DNA from: Maribacter polysaccharolyticus
GTDB taxonomy: Bacteria; Bacteroidota; Bacteroidia; Flavobacteriales; Flavobacteriaceae
NCBI RefSeq assembly: GCF_028882255.1
Contig: NZ_JARBUY010000003.1
Span: forward strand, 581,018-645,017
DNA: 64,000 nucleotides
Direction of reading: 5' to 3'
Under the pieces are notes generated by a model. That model searched no databases. It worked only from the letters and a program-made list of their open reading frames with translations, and had not been told where the DNA came from. The translations under genes were made by a program, and so were the position numbers. Positions 34,472-42,997 of this stretch are shown one piece after another; the stretch's first letter is position 1; each line of letters opens with the position of its first letter.

Positions 34472-35422
34472 TTAATTCACGGCCACTGTTACTGAATCGG
34501 TCGCTTGTTCTGGTGTTTGTTCTTGTGTTCCTTCCTTTGCAGGTGCATTCTCGTCTACCCATAGGTCACCTTCCGGTGCTTTGGGGTTAGCGGGTGTGGT
34601 TCCTTGTAAACTAAGTACATAACTGGCTATCTGGGCTATTTCCGCAGGTTTGAAGTTCGATTTCCAGGATACCATTCCCTTACCGTCACGACCTCCTTCG
34701 GAAATGGTGTTGAAGACATTTTTGATGCCCCCACCCAGAATCCAATGGTCATCGGTCAGGTTGGGTCCGATACCACCACCACCATCGGCCATGTGACAAG
34801 CTACACAGGTGGTTTCGAATATGGCCTTACCTGCATTCAAATCGGAAGCATCGGTCAATAATTCCACCGTATTGGCATCGACGAGGTCCTTGGCGGTTCT
34901 CTTGTATTCCTCAATGGCCAGATTGGCGGCGGCAACTTCTTGTTCATATTCCAATTCTTGGTCGTAATCCCCATATATATGGAAACGGACCAAATACACC
35001 ACGGCAAAAACGGCAGTGGCATAGAACATCCATACCCACCAAGGGGGTAGGTCGTTGTCCAATTCCTTTATGCCGTCATAATTATGGTCGAGTATGATCT
35101 CGCCTTCTTCCTCAATGGGTTTGTGGGCGGTCATTTTGGCCCAAACTTTTTTGCCCCAAGGCCATTCCCACTGTTTTGCCTTTGCTTCCAGGTAGCGTTG
35201 TTTTCCCTCTTCACTTAAGGTTTGGAACATGACGCTTTCGATGGACTTCAATATCACTTCCATGGCAATCAATATCAAGAGTACCATCAACATAAAGAAT
35301 TGTGTAATGGGATACTCGAAAATTGCCAGTTGTTCTCCAGAGTCTATAAAGTACTCCATCAATCCGAAAATGATGAAGAAGGTTACGGGGATCCTGATCC
35401 ACCAGGGTGACATATTTTTCAT
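34472..35422 (-). CDS. ccoP: cbb3 oxidase subunit CcoP, monohaem form
   Basis: The protein has 316 residues. Two N-terminal membrane helices (about 10-60) are followed by the FixP N-domain (DGIKELDNDLPPWWVWMFY) with a further helix, then one cytochrome c domain with C206-V-A-C209-H210 and a Met in GKGMVSW. Classical CcoP has two haems c; only one CxxCH is present here. The tail is Pro/Glu/Thr rich. It overlaps ccoQ by four bases (ATGA). Confidence 0.92.
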   Translation of the reverse strand: MKNMSPWWIRIPVTFFIIFGLMEYFIDSGEQLAIFEYPITQFFMLMVLLILIAMEVILKSIESVMFQTLSEEGKQRYLEAKAKQWEWPWGKKVWAKMTAHKPIEEEGEIILDHNYDGIKELDNDLPPWWVWMFYATAVFAVVYLVRFHIYGDYDQELEYEQEVAAANLAIEEYKRTAKDLVDANTVELLTDASDLNAGKAIFETTCVACHMADGGGGIGPNLTDDHWILGGGIKNVFNTISEGGRDGKGMVSWKSNFKPAEIAQIASYVLSLQGTTPANPKAPEGDLWVDENAPAKEGTQEQTPEQATDSVTVAVN

Positions 35423-35613
35423 AATTCTAGTTTATTGTTTTGGTTGTTATCTTCTAAAGGGAGTGCGCTTACCTCATCAATGTATGCTTTGCGAGCGGTG
35501 AATACCCACCAAAAAAGCAATGCAAAGAAGACAAAGAATATGACTAACGATATCAAGGGATAGGTGGTTACCCCATCAATACTTTCCAGGTGACCTTTTA
35601 TGAATTTTAGCAT
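35419..35613 (-). CDS. ccoQ: CcoQ/FixQ small subunit
   Basis: The protein has 64 residues and one transmembrane helix (about 20-41; VIFFVFFALLFWWVF), followed by the RKAYIDEVSALPLEDN tail seen in FixQ. It stabilises cbb3 oxidase. It lies three bases after ccoNO and overlaps ccoP. Confidence 0.85.
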   Translation of the reverse strand: MLKFIKGHLESIDGVTTYPLISLVIFFVFFALLFWWVFTARKAYIDEVSALPLEDNNQNNKLEL

Positions 35614-35616
35614 GGC

Positions 35617-37818
35617 TTACTCGTTTTCGGTTAATAATTCCCCTGTTTCCTTTACTTTGATGTCGGTACCCAAACGCTGCAAGTAGGCGATTAAGGAAAC
35701 GATTTCACGATCCTTCATTTCCACAAAATCCAATCCGTTCTCTTGGGCGTATTGTTTATCGGCCTCATAGGATTTTACAAAATCGGGATCGGCGTAAAGA
35801 TTTTTCTCGATTTTTGTCGCTTGTGCGTCCATTAGCTCAAAGGCATTGGCGATCTCTTCTTCGGTGTACGGGACCCCTAGGCTCACCATGGCTTCCATTT
35901 TCGTCTGAATGGCACTGCGATCATGTTCATTGATGACCAGCCATCTATAGGCGGGCATGATAGAACCCGATGACGTACTTTGTGGGTCGTACATATGGTT
36001 TAAATGCCAGTTGTCGGAATATTTGCCTCCAACCCGTAATAAATCAGGACCGGTACGTTTACTGCCCCATAGGAAGGGGTGGTCGTAAACGAACTCCCCG
36101 GCTTTGGCATATTCCCCATAACGTTCTACTTCACTACGGAATGGGCGAACCATTTGGGAATGGCAGCTAACACAACCTTCACGTATATAAAGGTCCCTAC
36201 CTTCCAATTCCAATGGGGTGTACGGTTTTACGCTGGTTATGGTCGGGATGTTCGATTTTACCATGATGGTCGGTACGATTTCGATCATACCGCCGATAAG
36301 AATGGCCACTGTGGCCCATATCGTCATTTGTACCGGCTTACGCTCCAACCAGGTATGTAAAGTTTCACCGGCAGTTCTCCTGCTCGATACTCGCGCCAAT
36401 GCGGGAGCTTCTGCCAATTCGTCTTCTACTTTGCTTCCGGATCTTATGGTCGCGATAACATTGAAAACCAAGGTGAACATACCTAGAATGTACAAGCTAC
36501 CACCTATGGCCCGCATCCAATACATAGGAATGATCTCATGTACGGTTTCCAAGAAGTTTCCGTAGGCCAAGGTGCCGTCAGGGTTGAATTCTTTCCACAT
36601 CAAGGCTTGTGTAAACCCTGCAACGTACATGGGCAAGGCATATAGAATAATACCCAAGGTTCCTATCCAAAAATGGAAGTTGGCCATGCCAAGGGAATGC
36701 AATTTGGTCTTGAACATTTTAGGGACCAACCAGTAAATCATACCAAAGGTCAGGAAGCCGTTCCAAGCCAAAGCACCGACATGTACGTGGGCAACGATCC
36801 AATCGCTAAAGTGGGCAATGGCATTTACGTTTTTAAGTGAAAGCATTGGACCTTCAAAGGTTGCCATCCCGTAACCGGTAATCGCAACGACCATGAATTT
36901 TAAGGTGGGATCTACACGAACCTTGTCCCAAGCCCCGCGCAAAGTCAGTAATCCGTTGATCATACCACCCCATGATGGTGCGATCAGCATAACGGAAAAG
37001 GCAACACCCAAGTTCTGTGCCCAATCGGGTAAAGCGGAATACAACAAATGGTGTGGTCCTGCCCATATATAGATAAAGATCAAAGACCAAAAGTGGACAA
37101 TCGAAAGTCTATAGGAATAGACCGGTCTATTGGCTGCTTTAGGGACAAAATAGTACATAAGTCCCAAGAAAGGGGTGGTCAGGAAGAAGGCTACGGCGTT
37201 GTGACCGTACCACCATTGTACCAAGGCATCCTGAACCCCTGCATAAACGGAGTAACTTTTTAAGGCGCTTACCGGAAGTTCCAGACTATTGAAAATATGA
37301 AGTACGGCAACGGTCACGAAAGTGGCTAGATAAAACCAAATGGCCACATATAGGTGGCGTTGCCTTCTTTTGAACATCGTACCGATCAAGTTTACCCCGA
37401 AGGCCACCCATACTACGGCAATAGCGATATCAATGGGCCATTCCAATTCCGCATATTCCTTGGTAGAAGTATACCCCAATGGAAGTGTAATCGCTGCAGC
37501 GACTATGATCAATTGCCAGCCCCAAAAGTTGAACTTGCTCAAGAAATCGCTGTACATACGGGCTTTTAACAATCGCTGGGTAGAGTAGTAGACCCCTGCG
37601 AATATGGCATTCCCTACAAATGCAAAAATCACGGCATTGGTATGCAAAGGCCTAAGACGACCAAAACTTAACCATGGGATACCATCGGTGACATTGGGGA
37701 AAAGAAACATGAAGGCGAGCAAGAGCCCCACGGACATTCCCACAACGCCCCAGAAAATGGTCGCATAAAGGAAATTTTTTACGATTTTGTTATCGTAATA
37801 GAATTGTTGTACTTCCAT
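35617..37818 (-). CDS. ccoNO: Fused cbb3 oxidase subunits CcoN and CcoO
   Basis: The protein has 733 residues. Residues about 1-480 are CcoN, with low-spin haem ligand region RPLHTNAVIF, the copper/haem site WWYGHNAVAFFLTTP and HVHVGALAWNGF. Residues about 490-733 are CcoO: a membrane anchor and a haem c motif C549-V-S-C552-H553 in EGCVSCHSQMVRPF. The fusion is usual in Bacteroidota. This is the catalytic core of the high-affinity terminal oxidase used at low oxygen. It starts three bases before ccoS ends its frame (adjacent genes), so they form one operon. Confidence 0.96.
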   Translation of the reverse strand: MEVQQFYYDNKIVKNFLYATIFWGVVGMSVGLLLAFMFLFPNVTDGIPWLSFGRLRPLHTNAVIFAFVGNAIFAGVYYSTQRLLKARMYSDFLSKFNFWGWQLIIVAAAITLPLGYTSTKEYAELEWPIDIAIAVVWVAFGVNLIGTMFKRRQRHLYVAIWFYLATFVTVAVLHIFNSLELPVSALKSYSVYAGVQDALVQWWYGHNAVAFFLTTPFLGLMYYFVPKAANRPVYSYRLSIVHFWSLIFIYIWAGPHHLLYSALPDWAQNLGVAFSVMLIAPSWGGMINGLLTLRGAWDKVRVDPTLKFMVVAITGYGMATFEGPMLSLKNVNAIAHFSDWIVAHVHVGALAWNGFLTFGMIYWLVPKMFKTKLHSLGMANFHFWIGTLGIILYALPMYVAGFTQALMWKEFNPDGTLAYGNFLETVHEIIPMYWMRAIGGSLYILGMFTLVFNVIATIRSGSKVEDELAEAPALARVSSRRTAGETLHTWLERKPVQMTIWATVAILIGGMIEIVPTIMVKSNIPTITSVKPYTPLELEGRDLYIREGCVSCHSQMVRPFRSEVERYGEYAKAGEFVYDHPFLWGSKRTGPDLLRVGGKYSDNWHLNHMYDPQSTSSGSIMPAYRWLVINEHDRSAIQTKMEAMVSLGVPYTEEEIANAFELMDAQATKIEKNLYADPDFVKSYEADKQYAQENGLDFVEMKDREIVSLIAYLQRLGTDIKVKETGELLTENE

Positions 37819-37820
37819 AA

Positions 37821-38036
37821 TTACAATTTTTGACTTTGTTTTAGTTGGTTTGTTTTATTCTTCTTCTCTTTGTTTTTGGATGGGACCTTCTTAACTATCT
37901 CATCTTCAAATAGCATACGCACAGAGGGCGTATACGAATCATCGTACTGCCCGCTGCGAACGGAAATTATAAAAATCGTGAAAAAGACTATAGCAACGAC
38001 AAGGCTAATAGCCAATAACACATAAATAACACTCAT
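37821..38036 (-). CDS. ccoS: CcoS assembly protein
   Basis: The protein has 71 residues with one transmembrane helix (MSVIYVLLAISLVVAIVFF) and the CcoS-type segment SVRSGQYDDSYTPSVRMLFEDE. CcoS is needed to insert cofactors into CcoN. It is the first gene of the structural operon, with the FNR-driven promoter just upstream. Confidence 0.88.
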   Translation of the reverse strand: MSVIYVLLAISLVVAIVFFTIFIISVRSGQYDDSYTPSVRMLFEDEIVKKVPSKNKEKKNKTNQLKQSQKL

Positions 38037-38056
38037 ACCTTACCTGAAATTCGACT

Positions 38057-38064
38057 CAAACATA
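38057..38064 (-). promoter_or_regulatory. -7 element of the cco operon (TATGTTTG)
   Basis: A perfect TAnnTTTG on the minus strand. Its first base is 29.5 bp from the centre of the FNR-like box, as at nos and usp. Confidence 0.65.
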
Positions 38065-38086
38065 TGTATACACCTTTGTGCATACT

Positions 38087-38100
38087 ATGATATTTGTCAT
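38087..38100. promoter_or_regulatory. FNR-like box before ccoS-ccoNO
   Basis: ATGAT-ATTT-GTCAT (plus strand), a near-perfect palindrome of the FNR type. It lies between the end of ccoI and ccoS, at about -41.5 from the predicted start. Confidence 0.7.
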
Positions 38101-38111
38101 GTTTTTTTACA

Positions 38112-40484
38112 TTAATTTATTTTTCTTCCTAAGGCATTTGTGGCCAGCGTCGTGAACCCAACTACGCTTATGGAGCTCAAAGGCATTAGAATGGCTGCAA
38201 TAACCGGTTCTAACTGCCCGGTAACGGCAAAATACAAACCGACAACATTATAAACAAAGGAGAGTAAAAAACTCAGTTTAATGATTTTCATTGCTTTTTT
38301 TGAAGTCAGGATATATTGGTTCAGTTCTTTGAATTTTGAGGCGTCTAGTATGCCATCGCATGCCGGCGAAAAAACGTTGACATTCTCCGATATGGCTATT
38401 CCCACATTGCTTTGTGCCAAGGCACCGGCATCATTGAGTCCGTCCCCGACCATCATCACCTTTTTACCCTGCTCTTGGAGCTTCTGGATAAAATGGAGTT
38501 TATCCTTGGGTTTTTGGTTGAAATACATGGGGGTCAGCGGAGGTAATAGGTTCTCGAGCCTGTTTTTTTCCCCTTCATTGTCCCCTGATAAAATGGCAAG
38601 ATCCAAATGTTGCCCCATGGCTTTAAAAACATGGGATAGGCCATCCCTATAATGGTTATGGAAAACAAAACGACCTTTATAGGTGTTGTTCGAGCTAATA
38701 TGCACCGATGTTGTTTCTGTCTCTTGATCTGTGGTATTGCCAACAAAATCGGCCGACCCTACCTTGATCGATCCTTTATCTTTTTGGCCTTCGATACCTT
38801 TGCCCAAATGTTCTTGAAAATCATCAAGGGGTACGATATTGTGTTCGGCCAACATATCGTATAATGTTCGGCTCAGGGGGTGGTTGGATGCCCGTAAGGT
38901 GTTCTTCAATAGGGATTCTTCGGCTAGGGACAATTGCATGCCTTCATAGGTGGCACTGCTTTTTTGGGTAGTGGTAATGGTGCCGGTCTTGTCAAAAATC
39001 GCAGTGTCCAATTGTGCCAATTGCTCAATGGTCTGTGTGTTTTTCAAATAGAATTTCTTGCGGCCAAAGATCCGAAGCATATTCCCTAGGGTAAAGGGAG
39101 CTGCCAGGGCTATGGCGCAAGGGCAGGCGATTATAAGCACGGCCGTAAAGACATTCATGGCCTTGCTGCTGTCATGATACAGCCAAAAGGCGGTGGTTAT
39201 GAAGGCTATGGTCAAAACGGCCCAGGTAAAACGCTTTCCGATACTATCGGTCAAGGTTTGGAACCTACTTTCCTTGTCCTGGCTAAAAACGGTGCTGCTC
39301 CAAAGTTGGGTCAAATAACTTTGTGAAACGGTTTTCAGGACATCCATTTCAATGGCGCCGTCCAATTGTTTGCCCCCTGCATAGATCTTGTCTCCCGATG
39401 CTTTGAAAACCGGCTCGGATTCGCCGGTGACAAAACTATAATCGATCTGTGCCTTACCGTTGATAAGGATGCCATCGACCGGAATCAGCTCCTCATTCCG
39501 AATCAGTAGTCGATCGCCTTTTTTGATATCGTATACCTGCACGGTCGCTTCCTTGCCATTGTCGATCTTGGTCACGGCAATGGGGAAATACGATTTATAA
39601 TCCCGCTCAAAGGAAAGGAAGGAATAGGTTTTTTGTTGGAAGAACTTGCCGACCAAGAGAAAAAAGATCAGTCCGGTTAAACTGTCAAAAAAACCAGACC
39701 CCCAATCAAAGATGATGTCAACGGTACTTCGGAGGAACAGCGTCAAGATACCGAGGGCGATGGGTACATCGATATTCATGATTTTTGAACGCAGTCCTTT
39801 ATAGGCCGAAACCAAATAATCTTGGCCTGCATAAAAAACAACGGGTAAGGAAAAAGCGAACATCAGCCAGCGAAACAAAAATTTGTATTGATCGAGCCAA
39901 AATTCATTCACCTCAAAATATTCAGGAAAAGAAAGGAACATCACATTCCCAAAGGCAAATCCCGCTACTCCCAATTTATAGATCAATCCACGATCTACAT
40001 GCTTCTTGCCTTTGTCAAAATCATCAAGGGAAATATAGGGTTCATACCCAATGCGTGCCAATAAGATGACCAAGTCCTTCAGTCCTGTGGTTTGCGGATT
40101 AAAAACGATACGCACTGTTTTTTTGGGGAAATCCACTTGAGAACTACTGATCGAGGGATTCAGTTTGTTCAGGTTTTCCAAAATCCATATACAGGAACTA
40201 CAATGGATGTGGGGTATATGAAGATTTATGATTTGAAGGTTGTCCTCATTGAATTCCAATAGTTTTTCGATGATCTTTTGGTCGTCCAGAAAGTCATATT
40301 TGCTTTCAACCTCTTTAGGGGTCGCCCCGGCAGCGGATTGCAACTCGTAATAATGCTCAAGGTCGTTGCTGGAGAAAATTTCGTATACCGTTTTGCAACC
40401 ATTGCAACAGAAATCCTTCCCATCATATACGATGGGATTCCTGCCACAATCGTCACCACAGTGATAACATTGGACCTTATCCAT
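38112..40484 (-). CDS. ccoI: CcoI-type copper P-type ATPase
   Basis: A protein of 790 residues. The N-terminus has a Cys cluster (CYHCGDDCG and DFCCNGCKTVYEIF) typical of Bacteroidota CcoI, then an HMA domain with HCSSC (C95, C98). P1B-type core: ACPCAIALAAP in the membrane, phosphorylation motif DKTGTITT, and GDGLNDAGALAQSNVGIA. It exports copper to the periplasm for cbb3 oxidase. The gene is divergent from the FNR-type regulator and shares with it an FNR-like box. Confidence 0.95.
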   Translation of the reverse strand: MDKVQCYHCGDDCGRNPIVYDGKDFCCNGCKTVYEIFSSNDLEHYYELQSAAGATPKEVESKYDFLDDQKIIEKLLEFNEDNLQIINLHIPHIHCSSCIWILENLNKLNPSISSSQVDFPKKTVRIVFNPQTTGLKDLVILLARIGYEPYISLDDFDKGKKHVDRGLIYKLGVAGFAFGNVMFLSFPEYFEVNEFWLDQYKFLFRWLMFAFSLPVVFYAGQDYLVSAYKGLRSKIMNIDVPIALGILTLFLRSTVDIIFDWGSGFFDSLTGLIFFLLVGKFFQQKTYSFLSFERDYKSYFPIAVTKIDNGKEATVQVYDIKKGDRLLIRNEELIPVDGILINGKAQIDYSFVTGESEPVFKASGDKIYAGGKQLDGAIEMDVLKTVSQSYLTQLWSSTVFSQDKESRFQTLTDSIGKRFTWAVLTIAFITTAFWLYHDSSKAMNVFTAVLIIACPCAIALAAPFTLGNMLRIFGRKKFYLKNTQTIEQLAQLDTAIFDKTGTITTTQKSSATYEGMQLSLAEESLLKNTLRASNHPLSRTLYDMLAEHNIVPLDDFQEHLGKGIEGQKDKGSIKVGSADFVGNTTDQETETTSVHISSNNTYKGRFVFHNHYRDGLSHVFKAMGQHLDLAILSGDNEGEKNRLENLLPPLTPMYFNQKPKDKLHFIQKLQEQGKKVMMVGDGLNDAGALAQSNVGIAISENVNVFSPACDGILDASKFKELNQYILTSKKAMKIIKLSFLLSFVYNVVGLYFAVTGQLEPVIAAILMPLSSISVVGFTTLATNALGRKIN

Positions 40485-40506
40485 TAACTCTTGCTTATAC
40501 CTTTAA

Positions 40507-40514
40507 CAAATATC
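40507..40514 (-). promoter_or_regulatory. -7 element candidate of ccoI
   Basis: Minus-strand reading GATATTTG differs from TAnnTTTG only at the first base. It lies exactly 29.5 bp from the centre of the FNR-like box at 40537-40550. Confidence 0.45.
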
Positions 40515-40536
40515 GATAACTTTAATGAAATATTAT

Positions 40537-40550
40537 ATGATAATTGTCAC
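40537..40550. promoter_or_regulatory. FNR-like box between ccoI and fnr
   Basis: ATGAT-AATT-GTCAC. It is at the class II distance from a -7 candidate of ccoI (minus). On the plus side a weaker TATTTAGG (40572-40579) is one base closer, so the box may also serve autoregulation of the fnr gene. Confidence 0.6.
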
Positions 40551-40600
40551 CTTTTCAATATTTTTATACCATATTTAGGAAAGTCCAAACAACATTAATT

Positions 40601-41302
40601 ATGGATGAGGGAAATCATAGCAGGTGTGAAAACTGTATTATAAGGCAGTTTAACTCTTTTCGTGCCATGAGCAAGGCGGAGTTAAAGAAGGTTTCGGACA
40701 CAAAGGTCACAAAAAAAGTCAAGAAAGGGGAAGCCCTTTTTGAAGAGGGGGATAAACTGGACGGGGTTTTCTGTGTCAGGGATGGTATTTCCAAACTATC
40801 AAAATTAAGTGCGAACGGAAAAGATCAGATCGTAAAATTGGCCAGCAAAGGAGAGGTCATGGGACAAAGGTCCGTGATCGCCGAAGAGTATACCAACTTA
40901 AGTGCCGTGGCTGTCAGTGATATGGAGGTCTGTTTCATTCCAAAGGATAGCATTGTGCATACCCTCAATAGAAATCCCGATTATGCGGTTGAAATATTGC
41001 GACATATGGCCCATGATCTTAAGGAGGCCGATGATGTCATCGTGAACATGTCACAGAAAACCGTGAAGCAGCGTATTGCCGAAGCTTTCCTGTACCTTAA
41101 AAGCAATTATGGGGAAGATGAACAAGGCTTCCTTGTACTTACACTTTCCCGAGAGGATATCGCCAACGTAGTCGGTACCGCTACGGAATCGGCCATACGG
41201 ATCATTTCCGAATTCAAGAAGAAAGGGATGATCAAGACCTCGGGTAAAAAAATTGGGGTTTTGAACGAAAAATTGCTCCAAGAACTTACGGAAGGCTTTT
41301 GA
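40601..41302 (+). CDS. Crp/FNR family regulator
   Basis: The protein has 233 residues from the ATG at 40601. An upstream ATG (40544) lies inside the FNR-like box and is therefore unlikely. It has an N-terminal Cys pair C9-x2-C12 (RCENCIIRQF), a cyclic-nucleotide-type effector domain (VKKGEALFEEGDKLDGVFCVRDG) and an HTH (LSREDIANVVGTATESAIRIISEF). The Cys pair and other cysteines could hold an Fe-S cluster as in FNR, but the classic four-Cys pattern is not complete. It neighbours the cbb3 genes and probably activates nos, cco, ccoI and usp. Confidence 0.88.
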   Translation: MDEGNHSRCENCIIRQFNSFRAMSKAELKKVSDTKVTKKVKKGEALFEEGDKLDGVFCVRDGISKLSKLSANGKDQIVKLASKGEVMGQRSVIAEEYTNLSAVAVSDMEVCFIPKDSIVHTLNRNPDYAVEILRHMAHDLKEADDVIVNMSQKTVKQRIAEAFLYLKSNYGEDEQGFLVLTLSREDIANVVGTATESAIRIISEFKKKGMIKTSGKKIGVLNEKLLQELTEGF

Positions 41303-41385
41303 AACCTTCATTTTATTTCCTGTTTTTTTCTAAATACATCCTTCAAACATCCTTATTATAAGGGGGTTGTGACTTTTTGTAAAAA

Positions 41386-41399
41386 CTGATATAAGTCAT
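41386..41399. promoter_or_regulatory. FNR-like box before universal stress gene
   Basis: CTGAT-ATAA-GTCAT. Its centre is 29.5 bp from the first base of TAATTTTA (41422-41429), the same geometry as at nos and ccoS. Confidence 0.65.
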
Positions 41400-41421
41400 A
41401 GTTTAGGCTCCTACCTTCCGA

Positions 41422-41429
41422 TAATTTTA
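41422..41429 (+). promoter_or_regulatory. -7 element of the usp promoter (TAATTTTA)
   Basis: It matches TAnnTTTG except for the last base. It gives a start near 41434, about 19 bases before the ATG at 41453. Confidence 0.5.
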
Positions 41430-41452
41430 CACCAAAATAAAAATTGATTGGA

Positions 41453-42352
41453 ATGAGAAATATATTATTGCCTACGGACTTTTCTGAGAATGCTTGGAAT
41501 GCAACCAAGTATGCGATTGAATTGTTCAAGGATGAGAAATGTGTTTTTCATCTACTCAACACCTATACCCCTGCTATTGTAAGTAGTAGGTTTATGGCGA
41601 CCCATGTAGGACATGCACAGGAAAAGAACGTTCGTGAAATTTCTGAACAGGGACTGGAGGAAGTGGTTCGTAAAATCGGGAAAAGTTATAATTTCCCAGG
41701 GCATACTTATAAGACCATTTCGTCTTTCAGTCTTCTTGTCGATGAAATAAAGGATATTGTGGAAAGGGAAGGGATCGATATGGTGGTCACCGGTACCAAA
41801 GGGGCTTCAGGGTTGGATGAGGTCTTTATGGGAAGTAACACCGTGCGTATCATTAAGTCCGTAAAGAACTGTCCGGTATTGGCGATTCCGCAATATTTTG
41901 AGTATATAAGTCCAACACAAATCGCCTTCGCGACCGACTTCAATAGGTTTTATTCCCTTTCGGAATTACAGCCGATCATAGATTTGGCCAAGGCTTTTAA
42001 AGCGGCCATACGTATTGTTCATGTGCAATATGAGATCAAGGCGTTGACCGAGATCCAAATGTTCAATCTGAATATGTTGCGAAAATACCTCAATGAGGTG
42101 GAACATTACGTACATACGGTTTCAGAACTGAACTCGGTTTCCAAAACCTTGGATGTGTTCACCAAAGAATTGGATATCCATTTGATGGCCATGCTGAATT
42201 ACCAACATAGCTATATGGAAAAAATGACCCGGGAGGCTGTGGTCAAGCGTATGGCTTTCCATACCCAGATACCCTTATTGGTCATTCCCGAACTCGGTAT
42301 GAACGCACCGAGAAAATCTTCACTGAACAGAAAAAATGCCGTAATGGATTAG
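41453..42352 (+). CDS. Universal stress protein with tandem UspA domains
   Basis: The protein has 299 residues. The first UspA domain starts MRNILLPTDFSENAWNATKYA and contains the ATP-site-like GTKGASGLDEVFMGSNTVRII; the second domain (about 150-285) starts TQIAFATDFNRFY and is more divergent. The start is the ATG at 41453; a TTG nine bases before is less likely. The FNR-like promoter suggests induction at low oxygen, as for other two-domain Usp proteins. Confidence 0.9.
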   Translation: MRNILLPTDFSENAWNATKYAIELFKDEKCVFHLLNTYTPAIVSSRFMATHVGHAQEKNVREISEQGLEEVVRKIGKSYNFPGHTYKTISSFSLLVDEIKDIVEREGIDMVVTGTKGASGLDEVFMGSNTVRIIKSVKNCPVLAIPQYFEYISPTQIAFATDFNRFYSLSELQPIIDLAKAFKAAIRIVHVQYEIKALTEIQMFNLNMLRKYLNEVEHYVHTVSELNSVSKTLDVFTKELDIHLMAMLNYQHSYMEKMTREAVVKRMAFHTQIPLLVIPELGMNAPRKSSLNRKNAVMD

Positions 42353-42573
42353 TTAGATCGGCCTATGGGGTGATCTTCGTAAAAATCCTTGAAAGTCTTG
42401 GTCGTGGTATACTTATCGGTCAAGACCTTGTAAACCATATAAACTACCATGAATTGCCCCAATACGGTAACATAGAATACCCAATTGAAAGGGAAGTTCA
42501 TGGTGGCCATTATCGTTAAGATAACCAGGGTAATGGTGGTATTGGCGACCCAGAACATTGCCGTGTTTTTCAT
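42349..42573 (-). CDS. Small membrane protein of unknown function
   Basis: The protein has 74 residues with two transmembrane helices (MFWVANTTITLVILTIMATM and FYVTVLGQFMVVYMVYKVL) and a charged tail (TFKDFYEDHPIGRSN). It is convergent with the universal stress gene, overlapping its end by four bases. I do not recognise a family. Confidence 0.65.
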   Translation of the reverse strand: MKNTAMFWVANTTITLVILTIMATMNFPFNWVFYVTVLGQFMVVYMVYKVLTDKYTTTKTFKDFYEDHPIGRSN

Positions 42574-42784
42574 GTTTTATTCTTAAGGTACGAAAAATCG
42601 GTTTTTTCATAAGTTAATAAAAGAATAAAAATGATTGATCGTCTTTTTTAACCGGATGTATAATTACATCAATTTCGATAAGGCGGCTCGATTGATCGTT
42701 AGACCCTATAAAGTGAAAGAATAGCTTTTAGAATTGTTCCGAACTGTATCAGGAATACGAAAAACCTTTGTATATTTGCATTGT

Positions 42785-42877
42785 TGTGTTGAGCTTCGAT
42801 TTCGGTCGGGGCTATGGTGAAAATGTCTTAGGGCATTATCCAATGAAAGGCTTTCCTAATTCTGGGAGGCTTTTTTT
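42785..42877 (+). ncRNA. Candidate small RNA
   Basis: Predicted start about seven bases after TATATTTG, end at the terminator T-run. Within it, TGTC-TTAG-GGCA can form a small hairpin. The terminator stem (GGCTTTCC with GGGAGGCT) needs G-U pairs that exist only in the plus-strand RNA, which favours a plus-strand transcript. It matches no RNA family that I can name. Confidence 0.35.
42849..42877 (+). terminator. Intrinsic terminator of candidate small RNA
   Basis: GGCTTTCC-TAATTCT-GGGAGGCT followed by seven T; several G-U pairs in the RNA. Confidence 0.6.
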
Positions 42878-42997
42878 ATGCCTTTTCCCGAAATATCGGC
42901 CCATATAATGAAAAGGCGATCCATAATTCACGGGATTGTATTTTATTGGCAGGATAGATTGTCGTATTTTTAATAAGTACAACAAAATCATGCAATT

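Larger units (their letters stand above)
42574..42997. other. Intergenic region with possible small RNA
   Basis: 424 bp with no protein gene. It holds a perfect -7 element TATATTTG (42771-42778) followed about 70 bases later by a T-run hairpin (42849-42877). This layout suits a small RNA rather than a leader of the next gene, whose start is 120 bp farther on. Confidence 0.45.

Noticed and set aside
40544-40600. Upstream ATG for the FNR-type regulator
   Set aside because: It would place the start codon inside the FNR-like box and ahead of the predicted transcription start.
42631-42645. ATGATTGATCGTC as another FNR-like box
   Set aside because: The half-sites are five rather than four bases apart and the second half is poor; no -7 element at the standard distance.
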